From NCBI GenBank assembly GCA_022478985.1, contig JAKSZP010005267.1, positions 186,001 through 250,000 on the forward strand: a DNA stretch of 64,000 nt, written 5' to 3'. The notes beneath the pieces are model-generated. The model was given only the letters and a program-made list of their open reading frames with translations. It had not been told where the DNA came from and did not search any database. Source of the DNA: Massospora cicadina. Taxonomy: Eukaryota > Entomophthoromycota > Entomophthoromycetes > Entomophthorales > Entomophthoraceae. The position numbers and the translations under genes are program-made. How positions within the stretch are numbered: the first letter of the stretch is position 1; each line of letters starts with the position of its first letter. Of the stretch, positions 36,563 to 48,420 are shown in pieces.

Positions 36563-36790
36563 TTAGGAGTGGTTTGTAACAATGGTAAAGTGAGTACCAT
36601 AGAGATAAGGCTGGAAATGAATGATAGCTAGCAAGACAGCCAGACACTCCCTCTCAGTAACGATGTAGTTACGTTCAGCTTTACTCAGCGTCTTACTAAA
36701 ATAGGCCATGGGATGGTCGACTTGGTTTTCATCATTTTGGGCTAGGATAGCCCCCACGGTAACATCACTTGAATCCATAAACAACAAGAA
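36563..36790 (-). pseudogene. RNase H of E
   Basis: Open reading LFMDSSDVTVGAILAQ to PMAYFSKTLSKAERNY and ERECLAVLLAI. The first catalytic Asp (D in LFMDSSD) and the Glu in TERECLAV are present. This is one of the best preserved domains in the window. Confidence 0.85.
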
Positions 36791-36869
36791 GGATTGGTCA
36801 AAGCGCTGGTGGACTATAATGTTTTAGTACATAGAACAGTCCTTGAGGCATTATAAACCTGTTCTTGTT

Positions 36870-37620
36870 CAGGCCACCATTCAAAAGGCACTTTCTTCTT
36901 CAGGAGGTAGAATTTTGGCTCGGCTAGGTCATAAAACTGAGGGAAAATCGACAATAATAGCCCATCATGCCTAAGAATACCTAAATATCCCTTAAGCTTT
37001 GGGGGCGTGGCATTCTCTCTATGGCGTCGACCTTGTCCAGTATAGGCTGGATGCCATCCTTAGAAAACTTTGTGTCCCAAGAACTCCAATTCAGATTGGA
37101 AGAAAGAGCACTTCGAAGGTTTAAGCTTTATAGAAGCCTTTTGTGTCAATTGAAGACTTCCCTGAGATGCTCAATGTGCACATTGAAGGTTCGTGAGAAA
37201 ACAGTAATATCATCTAGGTAGACGAGGATTCATGAAAGCTTCAAGTCCATAAGGATCCCGTCCATGGCTCTTTGAAAAGTGTATGGGGCATTACAAAGGC
37301 CCTGGGGCATCCTTGTAGGCTTAAATAGTCCTTTATTGGCTATGAGAGCGCAATTGGTTTGATCTTCAGGGGCGAGCTTAACTTGCTAATATCCGCTGGC
37401 AAGGTCCATGGCAGAAAATACTGGGATCTGGCAAGCAGACAGGGGGAATTGTCAATTCAGGGCAGAGTAACTGTTTTTTTTGGTAGTGGAGTTGAGTCAC
37501 CGGTAGTCCATCACCACCTAATTGCTGCCATCCTTCTTCTGAACCAGCAGAAGAGGAGAGGCCCAAGGGCTACATGATGGTACCAGGAGTCTGGCGTTGA
37601 GTAGTTGTTTGAGTTCCACT
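36870..37620 (-). pseudogene. pol: Reverse transcriptase of E
   Basis: Minus strand: FSAMDLASGY (motif A, about 37400-37430), MPQGLCNAPYTFQRAM (motif B, about 37280-37330) and the catalytic VYLDDITVFS (YLDD at 37209-37220) are intact, but stops lie between them (for example after SGY). Confidence 0.85.
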
Positions 37621-38249
37621 ATAACCTGGGCCTCTTCAACCTTGCTTTTTTTGGTAAGGTCAGGTTGGGAGGGGGAGCGTCCCCAGTTTACACATAATGT
37701 AAGACTCTGTCTAATTTTCTGAAGTCATAGGTTGAGGCTGAAAATAGGTCCAAATACTCTTCCAACAACTCTTAGATCTTACATTATTGGTTGTTTGAAA
37801 GGTTTTTTCAATATTGGTATTGACCGGGCTGACCGATGGAGGTGTTTCTAAGTCAAAATCTCTCAAATCTCCTAAGCTTCAGACATCAGAAATAGCCTCC
37901 ACTGGTAGAAGGCGGAAATAGGCGACAGGACTGTTTGGACCTACTATATTGGGTTTGTCAGTAAAATTGGCCAACAAAACTGATATAGATCCAGCTTAAG
38001 CTGGATTTAGGATCCCCAGGCAGGTTAGCACCTCTTTTGTGGATGGGTTGTCTAGGCCTCAGATTTTCAATAGGTATCTCAAAGGGATGTTAATAAGGAC
38101 CTGAGTGTTGGCAATGGCTTGGGCTTCTAAGGTATGGCAGTCACCCTAGGCAAGTAGATTGGCATGCTCTCTTGACCATCGACAGCAGGAGGGGAAGTCA
38201 GACTTTGGAGCCCCTAATGTGGTATTTGAGACGATCGATTTGGCCTTCA

Positions 38250-38625
38250 CTCTCCAGTAAACAAGCTCAGTTTTTAGCTTTGGTTTTACAATCACGAGAG
38301 GTCTTGAAGATCAGAGGGACCTGATGTCCTAGTAGGGACAGAAAGCCACCATCATAATGGAGTACTGACAAATAGTCACAAAGAAACTGAGTCCCAAGGA
38401 GCAGGTCATAGCTAGGGCTATCCAGCGCAACAGTGGGGGCGTTTACAGCAAGCTTTCCAATCTTTAAAGGTAGAGAGAAATAAGCCCCTATAGATTGGGT
38501 AAACTGTGGGCCAGCTGTGCCATAATCCATATAGTGTGGCAGATCTGGAGCGATATTGACACGCTTCATTAACTTGGATGAAATAACGTTCATGGGGGAG
38601 CCACTATCAACTATGGCAAGGACTG
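38250..38625 (-). pseudogene. pro: Aspartic protease of E
   Basis: Active site DSGS (38597-38608) in IVDSGSPMNVISSKLM, then DYGTAGPQF, GAYFSLPLKIGKL and YDLLLGTQFL. The frame from 38593 to 38267 is open. It is closest to the proteases of A and C. Confidence 0.88.
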
Positions 38626-38639
38626 GTCTTTATGAACTC

Positions 38640-40795
38640 AAACTGCGATACAGGTAACCAAACTTCTGAACTGGGGCGGCAGCGTGAGGAACATGGGAGA
38701 GTCATTGGAAGAAGAGTAAGCAGTATAAATTTATTTAATATCATTGGATACCAAAACTTCTTCTTCAGGTGCAATAGCTCCAGATTCGTTCAAGGATATG
38801 GAAGATCCTTAAGGCTGGGTAGGGTTGTCAGCATGAAGCACTTCGCCCTTCATGTGACGGCCCTTTTCCACATCCTCAGCAAGTTGTTTTCAGCAGGTAT
38901 TGACACTGTGTGTGAAACTGTTACAGTATATGCATCGAGGTCAAGGACTTTTCTGGTTTTTGACCACATGGACTATAGAACGGTTAGAGGAGACTGTAAA
39001 TATAGCCATAGAGTGTAGAGTCGACATATGGATCTTATGTGCTTCCTTGATCTCCCAAATACAGGTAAACCAATTTTTCTGCCTAATCATATGCACTTGA
39101 ACTGCAGGGTAGGATCCCAATGCAGAAATGATAGTGTAATAGCATCATCCAGGGAGATACGATTTGTAGTGACTAAGGGTTTTGCTTGGGAATAAAACCA
39201 GCTGGAAAACTCCATTGGGCTTTCTCCTTTATTCAGTCAGATACCCATGAACGCCTGTTTTTGGTTGGCCAGGGTTTGATTGCTACCAAACTCTTGGATT
39301 AAGGTTGTATGGACCTGTTCCCAGGTGTTGCACTCCTTCAAATGGGGGGTCATGATCTCCCAGACAGTGCTATCTAGGAAGTAGTGGATATGCTTTACCT
39401 TATTCTGGTTGGTGGCCTCCTCCATGGAGCTCTCATATGCGTACAAGAAGGAGGCAATGCTCTCCTGGCTGGGGGTGAACCTTTCTTTAAATTTAGGTTT
39501 AAAGTTAGTTACAAGAGGAGTGAAAAGGTTGTTAACACCAGGGATGGCCGCTGGCTCTGAGATCTCAGTTTCTGCATAGTTGCAGGGGCGTGTTGATCTA
39601 GCCATCGCCGTAGACCCTCAAGGTCCTCTTAAATGTCATACCAATTTTGGTTGAGGGAGAAAACGGAAGCCTTAATTGTAGTTGCTCCTTTAGGGATTAA
39701 TGTCGGCGCCCTGAAGGTGAAGCTGGCTCATGATAGTAGTCAAACCTGTTTTGAACCCTCAACAAGTTTTTTTGAGCTGAGAGATGTGAGTATCAGTAAG
39801 CTTGGTGAAGGCACTGAGGTTGTCCATTTTGTCTGACAGGGCGTCAATGGAGACCCTAGGGTTGAGGGTGACTCCATCCACTTGGAGTTTGCATCACTGA
39901 GCTACGTTTGAAATTTAATAACTTAGGGCAGCAAAGGCTGTTAACACATCCTTTCGCCATGGGTCCTCAGGGCCATCAGGGGTGGAAGCTGAGGGACCTG
40001 GGGCCCAGGAGGTCCACGGGGACCTATGGCCCTTCATGTCCTACACGCTCTTTGGGGCCTTCAGACCCCCTAGGCCCTTCAGGACCTTCACTCCTGGAGG
40101 AGTAGTCACAAGAGGCCAACTCCCAATAGTGTTGTTGCAGGTCTTGTACCAGATCCTTACTTGGAGGAGGCGCTGATTCCATGTTGCCTCAAGAAGTTGG
40201 ACGTTCTGATGCAGCTGGTCCTCAAGATAGCCAGAGATCCCACTGTCTAACACCACAATTTGGTCTTGACCTCATTGATCAACCGTTTGTTATCAATAAT
40301 AGCCTCGCGGTTGTCGTGAGCAAAGGAGGAGGCTTTGTTATAAAAATTGACAATGTGAGTGTGCAAGGCCTAGTGTGCCCAGTTGTTGGGAGACCTCTTG
40401 ATGGTGCAACCCAACTAGTTGGAGTAGGTGATGAATGGATGAGTGAACAAATTGCGAAGGTAGTGTTTGGGACCCAGTGCAAGTTTTCCTGCTGACAACT
40501 GGGCTGAGTCATAGAGGTTCCGCATGGTAGAGGGAACGGAAGAAGCATAGGAACAGCTGGAATGGGCACCCATGGAATAGATGCCATTTATTAATTGTTA
40601 GAAAGCATTGTTAAGATTTTTGTACTGAAGTTGGTACTGACTTCCACTAATAGAGGGCAGGGAGAACTGGAATGTGGCCCGGTATAACCTTTCAGGTTTT
40701 ATGGGTGGTATTTCATATTGTGAGGTACTAACCCATTGATCAATGCTTCTCGACTAACCAGCAGAAAGGTCTTCAGGGCTTCTAGTATTTTCCAT
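38640..40795 (-). pseudogene. gag: gag of E
   Basis: A start MENTRSPEDL lies at 40795. The conserved core (KPKFKERFTPSQESIASFLY, then WEQVHTTLIQEFGSNQTL) is open at 39605-39237. The knuckle C-IY-C-NSFT-H-SVNT-C at 38893-38934 is a complete CX2CX4HX4C. Stops and shifts lie between the core and the start. Confidence 0.8.
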
Positions 40796-40835
40796 TGTTT
40801 GTGATAGACGTTTTCACTTAGTACATCTCAGAGCC

Positions 40836-40852
40836 CCCTGTAGTGAGCACCA
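40836..40852 (-). other. Primer-binding site of E
   Basis: Minus strand TGGTGCTCACTACAGGG, four bases after the 5' LTR. Confidence 0.8.
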
Positions 40853-40856
40853 AATT

Positions 40857-41266
40857 TGTTGGCATTAAAGTTTTCTAGACTGTCGCCAAGGTCAAAGGTG
40901 GCTCAAAGCTGTAAAATTATAAAAGGGTCAAGAAGGAAATGGAAAAAGGGTTAGAATACCAAATTTTATTAGGTTAAAAGGTGTCAATATTTATAGGGTG
41001 AGTGGGGACATAGTGCCTCAAGGATCATCATAGCCTCATCTGTTCAGGATCTTTCCTGATCTTCTGGATTAACTGCCTGATGGGCATTCTCAATGTTTTT
41101 CGCTGCCCACCTGACCAAATTTGGTGGAAACTCCGCTCCATGTGAGTCAGGAATTGGGGATGAGAATCCTGAAGTCATCTTCATTTAGATAGGTTTGAGA
41201 TTCAATTCATTATAGCTCAATTCAGAAGTGAGGAATTCAATTTGTTTGCTATCTCAAATCCTGACA
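40857..41266 (-). repeat. 5' LTR of E
   Basis: Plus text TGTTGGCATTAAAG to CCTGACA, aligned with 34765-35175. Confidence 0.9.
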
Positions 41267-41980
41267 ATTGTCCCATTGGAATGGGTGGATTGTTGCAAAG
41301 GCTCAAGGCCCTGCGAGGTTAACGGTCCCATTGTTGATTAAAAACAGCAGAATAGGATCAGCAACAGAGATGTACAATCCCTCCAGGAGCTCACAGAAGA
41401 TCTGATTGGGGGAGAGATGATTAGGCAAACCAGCAAGTTGCTGCACCGGATTGGGGTCCGCTGGCAATCAAGTGTGGATAGTATGGATGGGGTATTTATA
41501 AAATTATTGACATTATTGCTGCAGTCATAGCTTAAACTTTGCTTGAATAGTTAAAGTTGAAGTGCTTCTTAAAGGTGCGAAATTCTATAAATTGTTAATT
41601 TGAAACTTCCTGAGCCATCTTAATGATGGATGCACTCTAAAAAAGGGAAGTGATTCCCATACTTGACCTGAAGACCAAAGTGCAGCTTGCTTAGGGGGGC
41701 ACTAGGGGACTTTGAAGGTCCACTTGGGACCTCTCAAGATGTTTTAGGTACTAAGTGGGAAAAAAGTGACCAGTTGGATTTAAGGGGCAGCGAAACTAGC
41801 CCAGGAGCTCTTTGGCAACAACTGAAAGGTGCCAGGAGGCAATTTAACACCACCCTAAATGGTGCAGCAGGCATTGAATGCATTGACACTTGAATATTAA
41901 GGCAGTGGATTGGCAACAGTAGTTGTACTTAATTTCTTAATTAATTTCAAAAAGGAAAAGTCTCTCAATTTGACATATGT
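41267..41980 (-). pseudogene. R3 ORF1-like protein, N-terminal and RRM-like part
   Basis: Minus strand: a Pro/Leu-rich head (PAAPFRVV, 41870 down), an FKLTIYRI stretch at the R2 INFCPFKGYF position, then LAGLPNHLSPNQIFCELLEG with LLFLINNGTVNLAGP (41270-41440), which lines up residue for residue with the R2 RRM-like block (FASLPSHLPPQVLYDQLMAG, LIFAVPSGAKRLAAP). Confidence 0.6.
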
Positions 41981-42379
41981 ATTATTGTATTTGTTTGTAC
42001 ATTACTCTGAAACTACTGGACCAATTAAAATGAACTTTTTAATAAAAGAGTATGATCCCACAGTGGTCCCATTCCAATTTTTTAGGATTAGTTAAGTATC
42101 TGACCAGTAATTTAGCTTTTTCTAGATATTTTTCATACTTTTCAGCCACTGCAAGCTCTGATACCTGTCTGAATTGCATATATTGAAACTTGGACATGGT
42201 TGAATGTTAAGTTATGTTCATGGACATAGCTCATATGATTTAAAAAATATATTTTTATTTTTATAAAAAAATAACCCAGAGTTTAAAAATTGGAGGTGGC
42301 TGAACTTTGAGTTCCACCTAGATTATACAACCTCCCTGCCAAAGTAGGAACATGATATGTCAAGTATGAGTTATATCAT
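41981..42379. other. AT-rich gap, no gene seen
   Basis: Between R3 and the end of the Helitron helicase. A Helitron 3' terminus (CTRR with hairpin on the minus strand) might lie here. I could not identify one. Confidence 0.3.
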
Positions 42380-45300
42380 CTCCATGTGGTAGGCTTCTCG
42401 ATCTTTACATTTCTATAAGCGCTTTTTCATCATGGGATTCTTTACTAATATTGCTGTATATATCTGATATTGGTATGCCATCTAAAGTTTTACTCTACTG
42501 AGATCTACGTAAGCTCAGCCTTTGGCAAATAATTTCTTGCCAGGGTCAATATCAGCCTTGTTCAATGTAAAGCCTTGTAATTTATGGACTGTCACCGCCT
42601 AACATAGGGTTTTTGGGAGCATTCTGCGCTAAACGTCTCCATATCCTTTTGTTGCTTAGTACGTTGTGGTGATGGGAGAGACTGCAGCTAAGTCATTAGC
42701 ATCTATTGCATGAGCTCCTCTTGTGTCATTATCAAACTTTAAAACGCTAATTATGGTACTTCTTCAGCTTCTTTTTGGTCTTTTTATAGTGCTGGCCACG
42801 TAAACTGCTTGACTACTCCCATTACACCATTAAAAAGTCCATTCTAAATTGTATTATTGCATCTAAGCATTACACGTGACTCTTTGGCTATCTTTATTAT
42901 ATGCAGGAGTCCTCTGCATTTATTCACGTCCACTAAATTTATTTTGCTGGCGGGTTTTTTTGTGCTTTTCAGGATAGTGAGATTCATCAACTGCATCCAT
43001 GATATAGATTTGAGAAGATCAAGCAATGATGCTTATTATCTTAAAGCTTTATTCATTGACCTCTTTGTATGAATTTTAACTGCTGCACCATCTGTGAAAT
43101 CTCCCATATACATGACTCTTCTCCTCTTGCATAACGATTCTAATTGGCGGTGGTTAGTTCACTAATCGCAGGTTTTTAAATAAAATTATGAACTCAACAA
43201 CGTTCTGCTGTTTCATAATAATGGTTGATTTCCATAAAGAGGTCTGACGCCTTAGATTATTTCTTCTGCACACCATGACGGTTGTTTTCAACACCAGTGA
43301 CCTTTTACTGGAGGAATCTTCATATTATCACCAAACAGCAATTTTATCCCACCAAATGACTTGTCACTGCATTAAATTTTTGCAGTCTCAAGTGTATTAT
43401 ATGTAGATTTTCATAAGAGACATTGATATCTCATCTGCTATCAGACATCTTGATGTAGCGTCAATTTCTTCTCTCTTGTTCAAGGTGTTGATCTATCATC
43501 TTTCATTATGTCATGGTGTTACACTTCTAAGTTGGTAGAGAAAAAAATTGATTGTAAGGTTTGCCATATATTTTACAAGCAGCGACATTAGTCAATGCAG
43601 CTACTTCAATAGACTGTGGGTTTACAGACACATCTACTGTAGGTTCTTAACAACATTTGACGTGTTCAACTAACAGCTTCAAAGTAAATGATTAGCCACT
43701 GTTCACACCACCCCGTTATGAATTTCAACATTTTATTATCATTGCCTCTTATATCTTTTTCAATAGCTGCTGTAACTTCACTAAAAGCTCTTATTGATGC
43801 ACATTTAGACTTCTGATACCATTTACATAAACACCACCAGGTATTCCTGTAATATCATCTTATGCTAAACAGAAATCATCTAGGTTATATATAAATCTGT
43901 TTATCTGCATGAATCACAGGTTCTTCAATTTTTAATCCATTCACAGCTTCAAATACAATAATAAAGGCTATGGCTTGGGCAAAGCCTGTTGAATAAACTG
44001 CTTTATGTAAGCAAACTTTTTTGTAGTTAAATTTTCAATTAATAGCCTCAGCTCATGTTATTGTCTTAGGTTACAGGATTCTGCAGACTCATTGTACATT
44101 AGAAGTTCATCTTTATTTTTAAATGTATATGACATCAAAGTAAACTACAGTAATAACCATCTCTACCATAGTTCAACATAATATTGAGTGCGCAGCATGG
44201 CTGGCTTGTTTTTTATTTGCATGTTTGTACAATCTTTAAAAATAAACCCTAAACTTTCTTCTTTATGTTTCATTCAGTGCAACACCTCCATTATCTTCTG
44301 CCCAAACCTTACTTGCCATTGGTTCATATATGACATTTTAAATCAGTTAAGTATAGACCATTAAGTTCTTCTGGTCTCTCAATGTAGCAATTGAAAATTT
44401 TAATGTGTGTTGAAGATTCATCACTTTCTAATTGTAGAGTTCAAAATTTTTGATAAGGCTTGCAGCTACTTAAAAGCAGCTTTGTGTGAAGACATTTAAG
44501 TGGAAAGTGACACATTCTTTAAAGCGCATATAGGGTCACTGACTAAAAACAAATAGAATTGCCATTGATACGAAAAATAACTGATTCCATAATTTCCGCC
44601 TTGTCTTTAGCCTTTTTTATGGCTTTTTTAATGAAATTACCAGTGTCATTTGGCTCACACTTGCATGCATACTTCACCATGTAATATGCAACGGTGGTGA
44701 TAGAACCACATGGTTGTAATTTCATAGTTCCTTCCCAGAGAGTTAGAAGATCTGGATCATAGTTATTTAAGAAAACTTTGTCTGCAGTTCTATGCAGGGT
44801 GCAAAACGTCTATTTAACTGAAAGGGTTTAATCTGGACCAGACTTACTGTTTGATCACTGACTGGTCTGGTAAATTTGAATTGATAGGTACAATTGTTGT
44901 GGTCTTTGTAACAAGTAACCATGATTTGTACTTCTTACACTTTCCACTATATGTCATAATACTGCATCATCAGAATTAAATGAGAAGGACTCAACTTTTT
45001 CAATCACATCCATGCCCTACCTTGTAACAAAAACAGGAACGTTTTCAGAACAGACCAACATGTGCAAGTGAGGGCTTACTTTGTTTTGAAACTCTATCCT
45101 GTAACAGGAATACTTTGTAGTTCCACCCAAGTAATTTGGGTTAAATTTTTTTATCAGATTAGTGCAATGACTCATACCATAAATTGCTATACAACATTTA
45201 CTGGATAACGTTGAACTAAGGACATGCTTTCAGAGAATGTCAAGTTTTTATCTTAGTTAGATTATGATCATCAGTAATTATTAACGCTTCTAGCATATCC

Positions 45301-45404
45301 ATCCAGTTTAAGTCATTGCAGGTGAAGGCTAGAAACCATGTGGGAGCTCCAAGACTCTTTACCAATACAATTAATTTTAACAAACCCATCTCCAATATTA
45401 TGTG
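42380..45404 (-). pseudogene. Helitron Rep (HUH, two-Tyr) and Pif1-type helicase, C-terminal part
   Basis: In order on the minus strand: LGAPTWF with TCNDLNW (45300-45350); HUH motif PHLHMLV (HLH at 45062-45070); two-tyrosine motif YMVKYACK (44660-44683); a Walker A region GGVNSG*S where the lysine codon is TAA (43692-43694); Walker B ADEIS (43424-43438); a GIKLLFGDN and PPVKG block; and the C-terminal TVHKLQG (about 42570-42600) with AYVDLSRV. Rep nicks DNA and the helicase unwinds it. Many stops make it inactive. Confidence 0.85.
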
Positions 45405-45978
45405 TGTCAAAAAGATTGATATAACTGGATGATAAGCCCTAAGTAGTTAAGCCAGAATGGGCGATTTTAAGCAAACAAAGTAGTATAAGATATTTATGAT
45501 ATCACATTGACATAGGGTGATAAGGTGATACTAAGCTTTAAACTATTTGGGTTATTGCCTTTAAATTATGCAATAAGGCAATGTTGACATATGACAAATA
45601 ATTAGTAGAATGCATCAAAATAAGGCGATCATGAAGTTTAAAAAATATTAGAGTCTGCTAGAACTAATGAGAGTATGGTGGAAAAAATAGTCTAGGCAAA
45701 AGAGTCAGTGTTAAATAAAGTCACTGATATATAATCAAGATGATAATATTGAAGGAGGAAGATTGTTGTTATAAAAGATAGTGGAACAGTTAGTATCCGC
45801 TGTAAATATTAAAATGAATTAAAGAAGTGACATCAGGGAAATTACTCCTTATTTATATATTTATTTACATGTGTTATGAGTCTAATGATCTTCATATTGT
45901 CTATTCTATTGCTCAGTGGGTTTGAACCTGCATAAAACCCCTTCTGCGTATCTATGAGATATTGCCAAAATTATATCG
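45405..45978 (+). repeat. 5' LTR of D
   Basis: Starts TGTCAAAAAGATTG and aligns with 51398-51969. It contains repeated 'GGCGAT'/'AAGGCGATAxxGCAAT'-type blocks. The terminal ACA is mutated (TTATAT). Confidence 0.85.
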
Positions 45979-45979
45979 G

Positions 45980-45996
45980 TGGTGCTCACTAAAGGG
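45980..45996 (+). other. Primer-binding site of D
   Basis: TGGTGCTCACTAAAGGG, one base different from C and E (C to A). Confidence 0.75.
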
Positions 45997-46048
45997 GGCC
46001 CATTGAACAAAACCACAAAGAATTAAAAATTCTCTTTAATTTGCAGCC

Positions 46049-47640
46049 ATGGCGTATCAGGCCTGCAGTGATGGAGAATTGTCATGAACAGATGCGCTTG
46101 CCAAAACCATGGAAATCAAAATTGTTGTGGACGCCGTGCTCAAAGCAAGAGTAGCACCTCAAGGAGTGCAATGATTTAATGAATCATCTTGAAAGTGCAG
46201 CTAGTCAGATGCGAATACTTGGACAACAGAACAGGCAACTTACCAATCGCCTGGATGATGCTATTGAGCATCTACACTGCACGGAGAAGAAGTTAACCCC
46301 TACCTTATAAAAGCCTCATCCTCATTGGGAAGCAGAAGAACAAAAGGTCTCTTAGGAAGGACCAAATTACAATTAATAAGAGACTAAACACTCCGCTGAA
46401 GAGAACTTCTCTGAACCCACATGTGAGCTGAGCAACTCAGTTTCTGATAGCTGCTCTGAGGATGATTATGTTTTGACCCAATAAAACCCTCAGGTGATGG
46501 CAGTACTGCCTGCTGAAGAGCACTAGGCTACCCCTAGAGCTTCTGACTCTTCTGAGTCAGCCCCTCATTGAGATCTCAGCTATGGGCCTCGAAAAATCTG
46601 CAGTACATTCCTAAGGCTTGCAGTTATGAGTGGGAGGAGGAGGTTTGCCTTAAAAAACTAACTACTTTTTACTGCAATAAAAACATTTACAGTTTCTTCA
46701 AATGATTTAAATTTGCAGCGGAAGGAGTTTCCAATTGGTGTAAGGCTAAATTGCTGATATCAGCCTTGGATGTTGGGAGTGCTTACCAAGTTACATACTA
46801 CCTTTCAAGCAGCTCTGTTACATACCATGAAGTGAAGGATACTGTGCTGCAGTTGTTCAAAGGTACCGTGAAGATGTTGCAGTGGAAGGCAGAGTTTTTG
46901 ACCACTGGGTTTCAACGGAATGAGACCATCACTTGTTTTTTCTGACCAATCTATGGCAGAAGCCCACGTGTCAATTGGGCGGGAACTCTATCCAATTATT
47001 TGTGCATTACAATGACCTTGGCGGTGAAGTCATATTATGAGCTTTACAACGACATGGCTCCAACTTTGGAGGAGGACGTGCCCCTTGTCAAGGTTGTTCA
47101 GTTTTTGCGTCAACTATTGCTACCTTTTCTCCACCCAATATAGAGCGGAAACATATTACTGTCAGCAACAGACCATTTTAATCAGGGGAATTTTTCCATC
47201 CTGTTCAGGTGCCACCTAGTAATCTACAGCCTTAATATTAAGCACCTCGCCCTCATCTGTGTTACCCCCAGAAGTCCAACTTCCGCCCTGGACCTGCTTA
47301 TGATAATTTTCATCAGCCCAACTACTTACCTGGGCTGATAATGCCAATCGTCAGCAGTTTAATATCATCATGGCACATCGTTTGAAAACCAAGGGTGCAG
47401 ACGCTACAGGATGAATTGTTATGAATGTGGTTACCCAGGTCACATTACCCAAAGTTTCAACCGTCAGGTCCACTATGTACAGCGAGATCAAGACTACTTG
47501 TTAAATATGGAGCGGAGTAGACAGGACTCTCTACCTCCGCTATCTCAACCCCAGACGTCCCACCTGAACCAATTGTAATATATCCAGCATAGGTCCCTCA
47601 GTATGATGATGAGTTTTTATACCAGCAGCTGGTTGGAGGA
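46049..47640 (+). pseudogene. gag: gag of D
   Basis: Starts MAYQACSDGE at 46049. The core is partly open at 46751-46945. The knuckle at 47417-47458 reads C-YE-C-GYPG-H-ITQS-F: the fourth ligand is Phe instead of Cys. Several stops lie throughout. Confidence 0.7.
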
Positions 47641-47879
47641 GTAAATGTACTGGCACAGTTGTAAGCTAAGGCCGCGGCAGAAGAAGGACCTCAGGAGCAA
47701 CCAAAGCCATATGCCTGCCAAATGTTTGACCAAGCTGCTTCAAACGATCTGGACCCAGCATCAGTGCACCTTCCCTGAGAGGTGTAACCGTTGCTCTCCC
47801 AGTAGAAGCTATCTCCAAAGAATTCCTCAAAGTTGGTGGAGATCATGAGCATTCTTGGGATATAAGATCCCTTAGATGT

Positions 47880-48420
47880 CCACATATCAAACAGTCAAAA
47901 AATTTCTTATTTTGAGTGTACATACTGTGGCATTTTTGTAGCAAAAAATGAGTATGCGCTATATTAGATATAGGCGCCCCAGTCAACATAGTTTCCACCA
48001 AGTTGGTGGCAAAGTTGACATTAAAGCCTGATGTAGAACCTCAGATGGTATATGGGACCACTGGAGCGGGTAGCACAGTCTCTGAGTAATCGTACAGCGT
48101 GCTACCCTTGCAGTTTGGGTCTTTTGTTGTTGTAGCTCTGGCGATAGCCTTACTAAACAGCCATTATGATCTGATAATTGGAACCACTTTCATGCGACAC
48201 TTTGGGGCTGTTGTTGATATGATGGCAGAGACCTTTGAGAATATTGGCAGCGGATCCCAATATACTTTACCTCTAGCAGAGTGCTGAATGATCCAGTGCA
48301 CATTGGACATATCAAACTTGCATACAGTGATGGGGTGAATTACAGTTTGCTACCACTGACTAAAGAGTAAGACCCAAGCCCTTCCTTAGCAGATATATGA
48401 ATATCAAGTGCTGCCTCTCA
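47880..48420 (+). pseudogene. pro: Aspartic protease of D
   Basis: LDIGAPVNIVSTKL with the active-site Asp kept and the Thr/Ser changed to Ile (47967-47978), GTTGAGSTV, then open reading 48099-48287 with LPLQFGSF and HYDLIIGTTF. Confidence 0.75.

Larger units (their letters stand above)
34765..41266 (-). mobile_element. Element E: near-complete Ty3/gypsy retrotransposon
   Basis: 6.5 kb with LTRs of 411 and 410 bp, a perfect TSD ATTGT (34760-34764 and 41267-41271), primer-binding site, Gag, protease, RT, RNase H, integrase and a polypurine tract. The order is the Ty3/gypsy one. LTR copies differ at many sites and the genes have stops, so it is an old insertion. Its Gag and protease are close to those of A and C. 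Confidence 0.9.
33622..41980 (-). mobile_element. Retroposon R3 (ORF1-only, divergent subfamily), split by E
   Basis: Third copy of the R family, minus strand: 41267-about 41980 (5' part) and 33622-34764 (3' part), with element E between. Its 3' end differs from R1/R2 and reads TTGGTACTTACTAGTACTA then an A run, resembling the SINE2 tail. The 5' limit is approximate and I found no TSD. Confidence 0.6.

Noticed and set aside
38632..39018. Plus-strand ORF of 128 codons
   Set aside because: It is antisense to the gag zinc-knuckle region of E, which has motif support on the minus strand.
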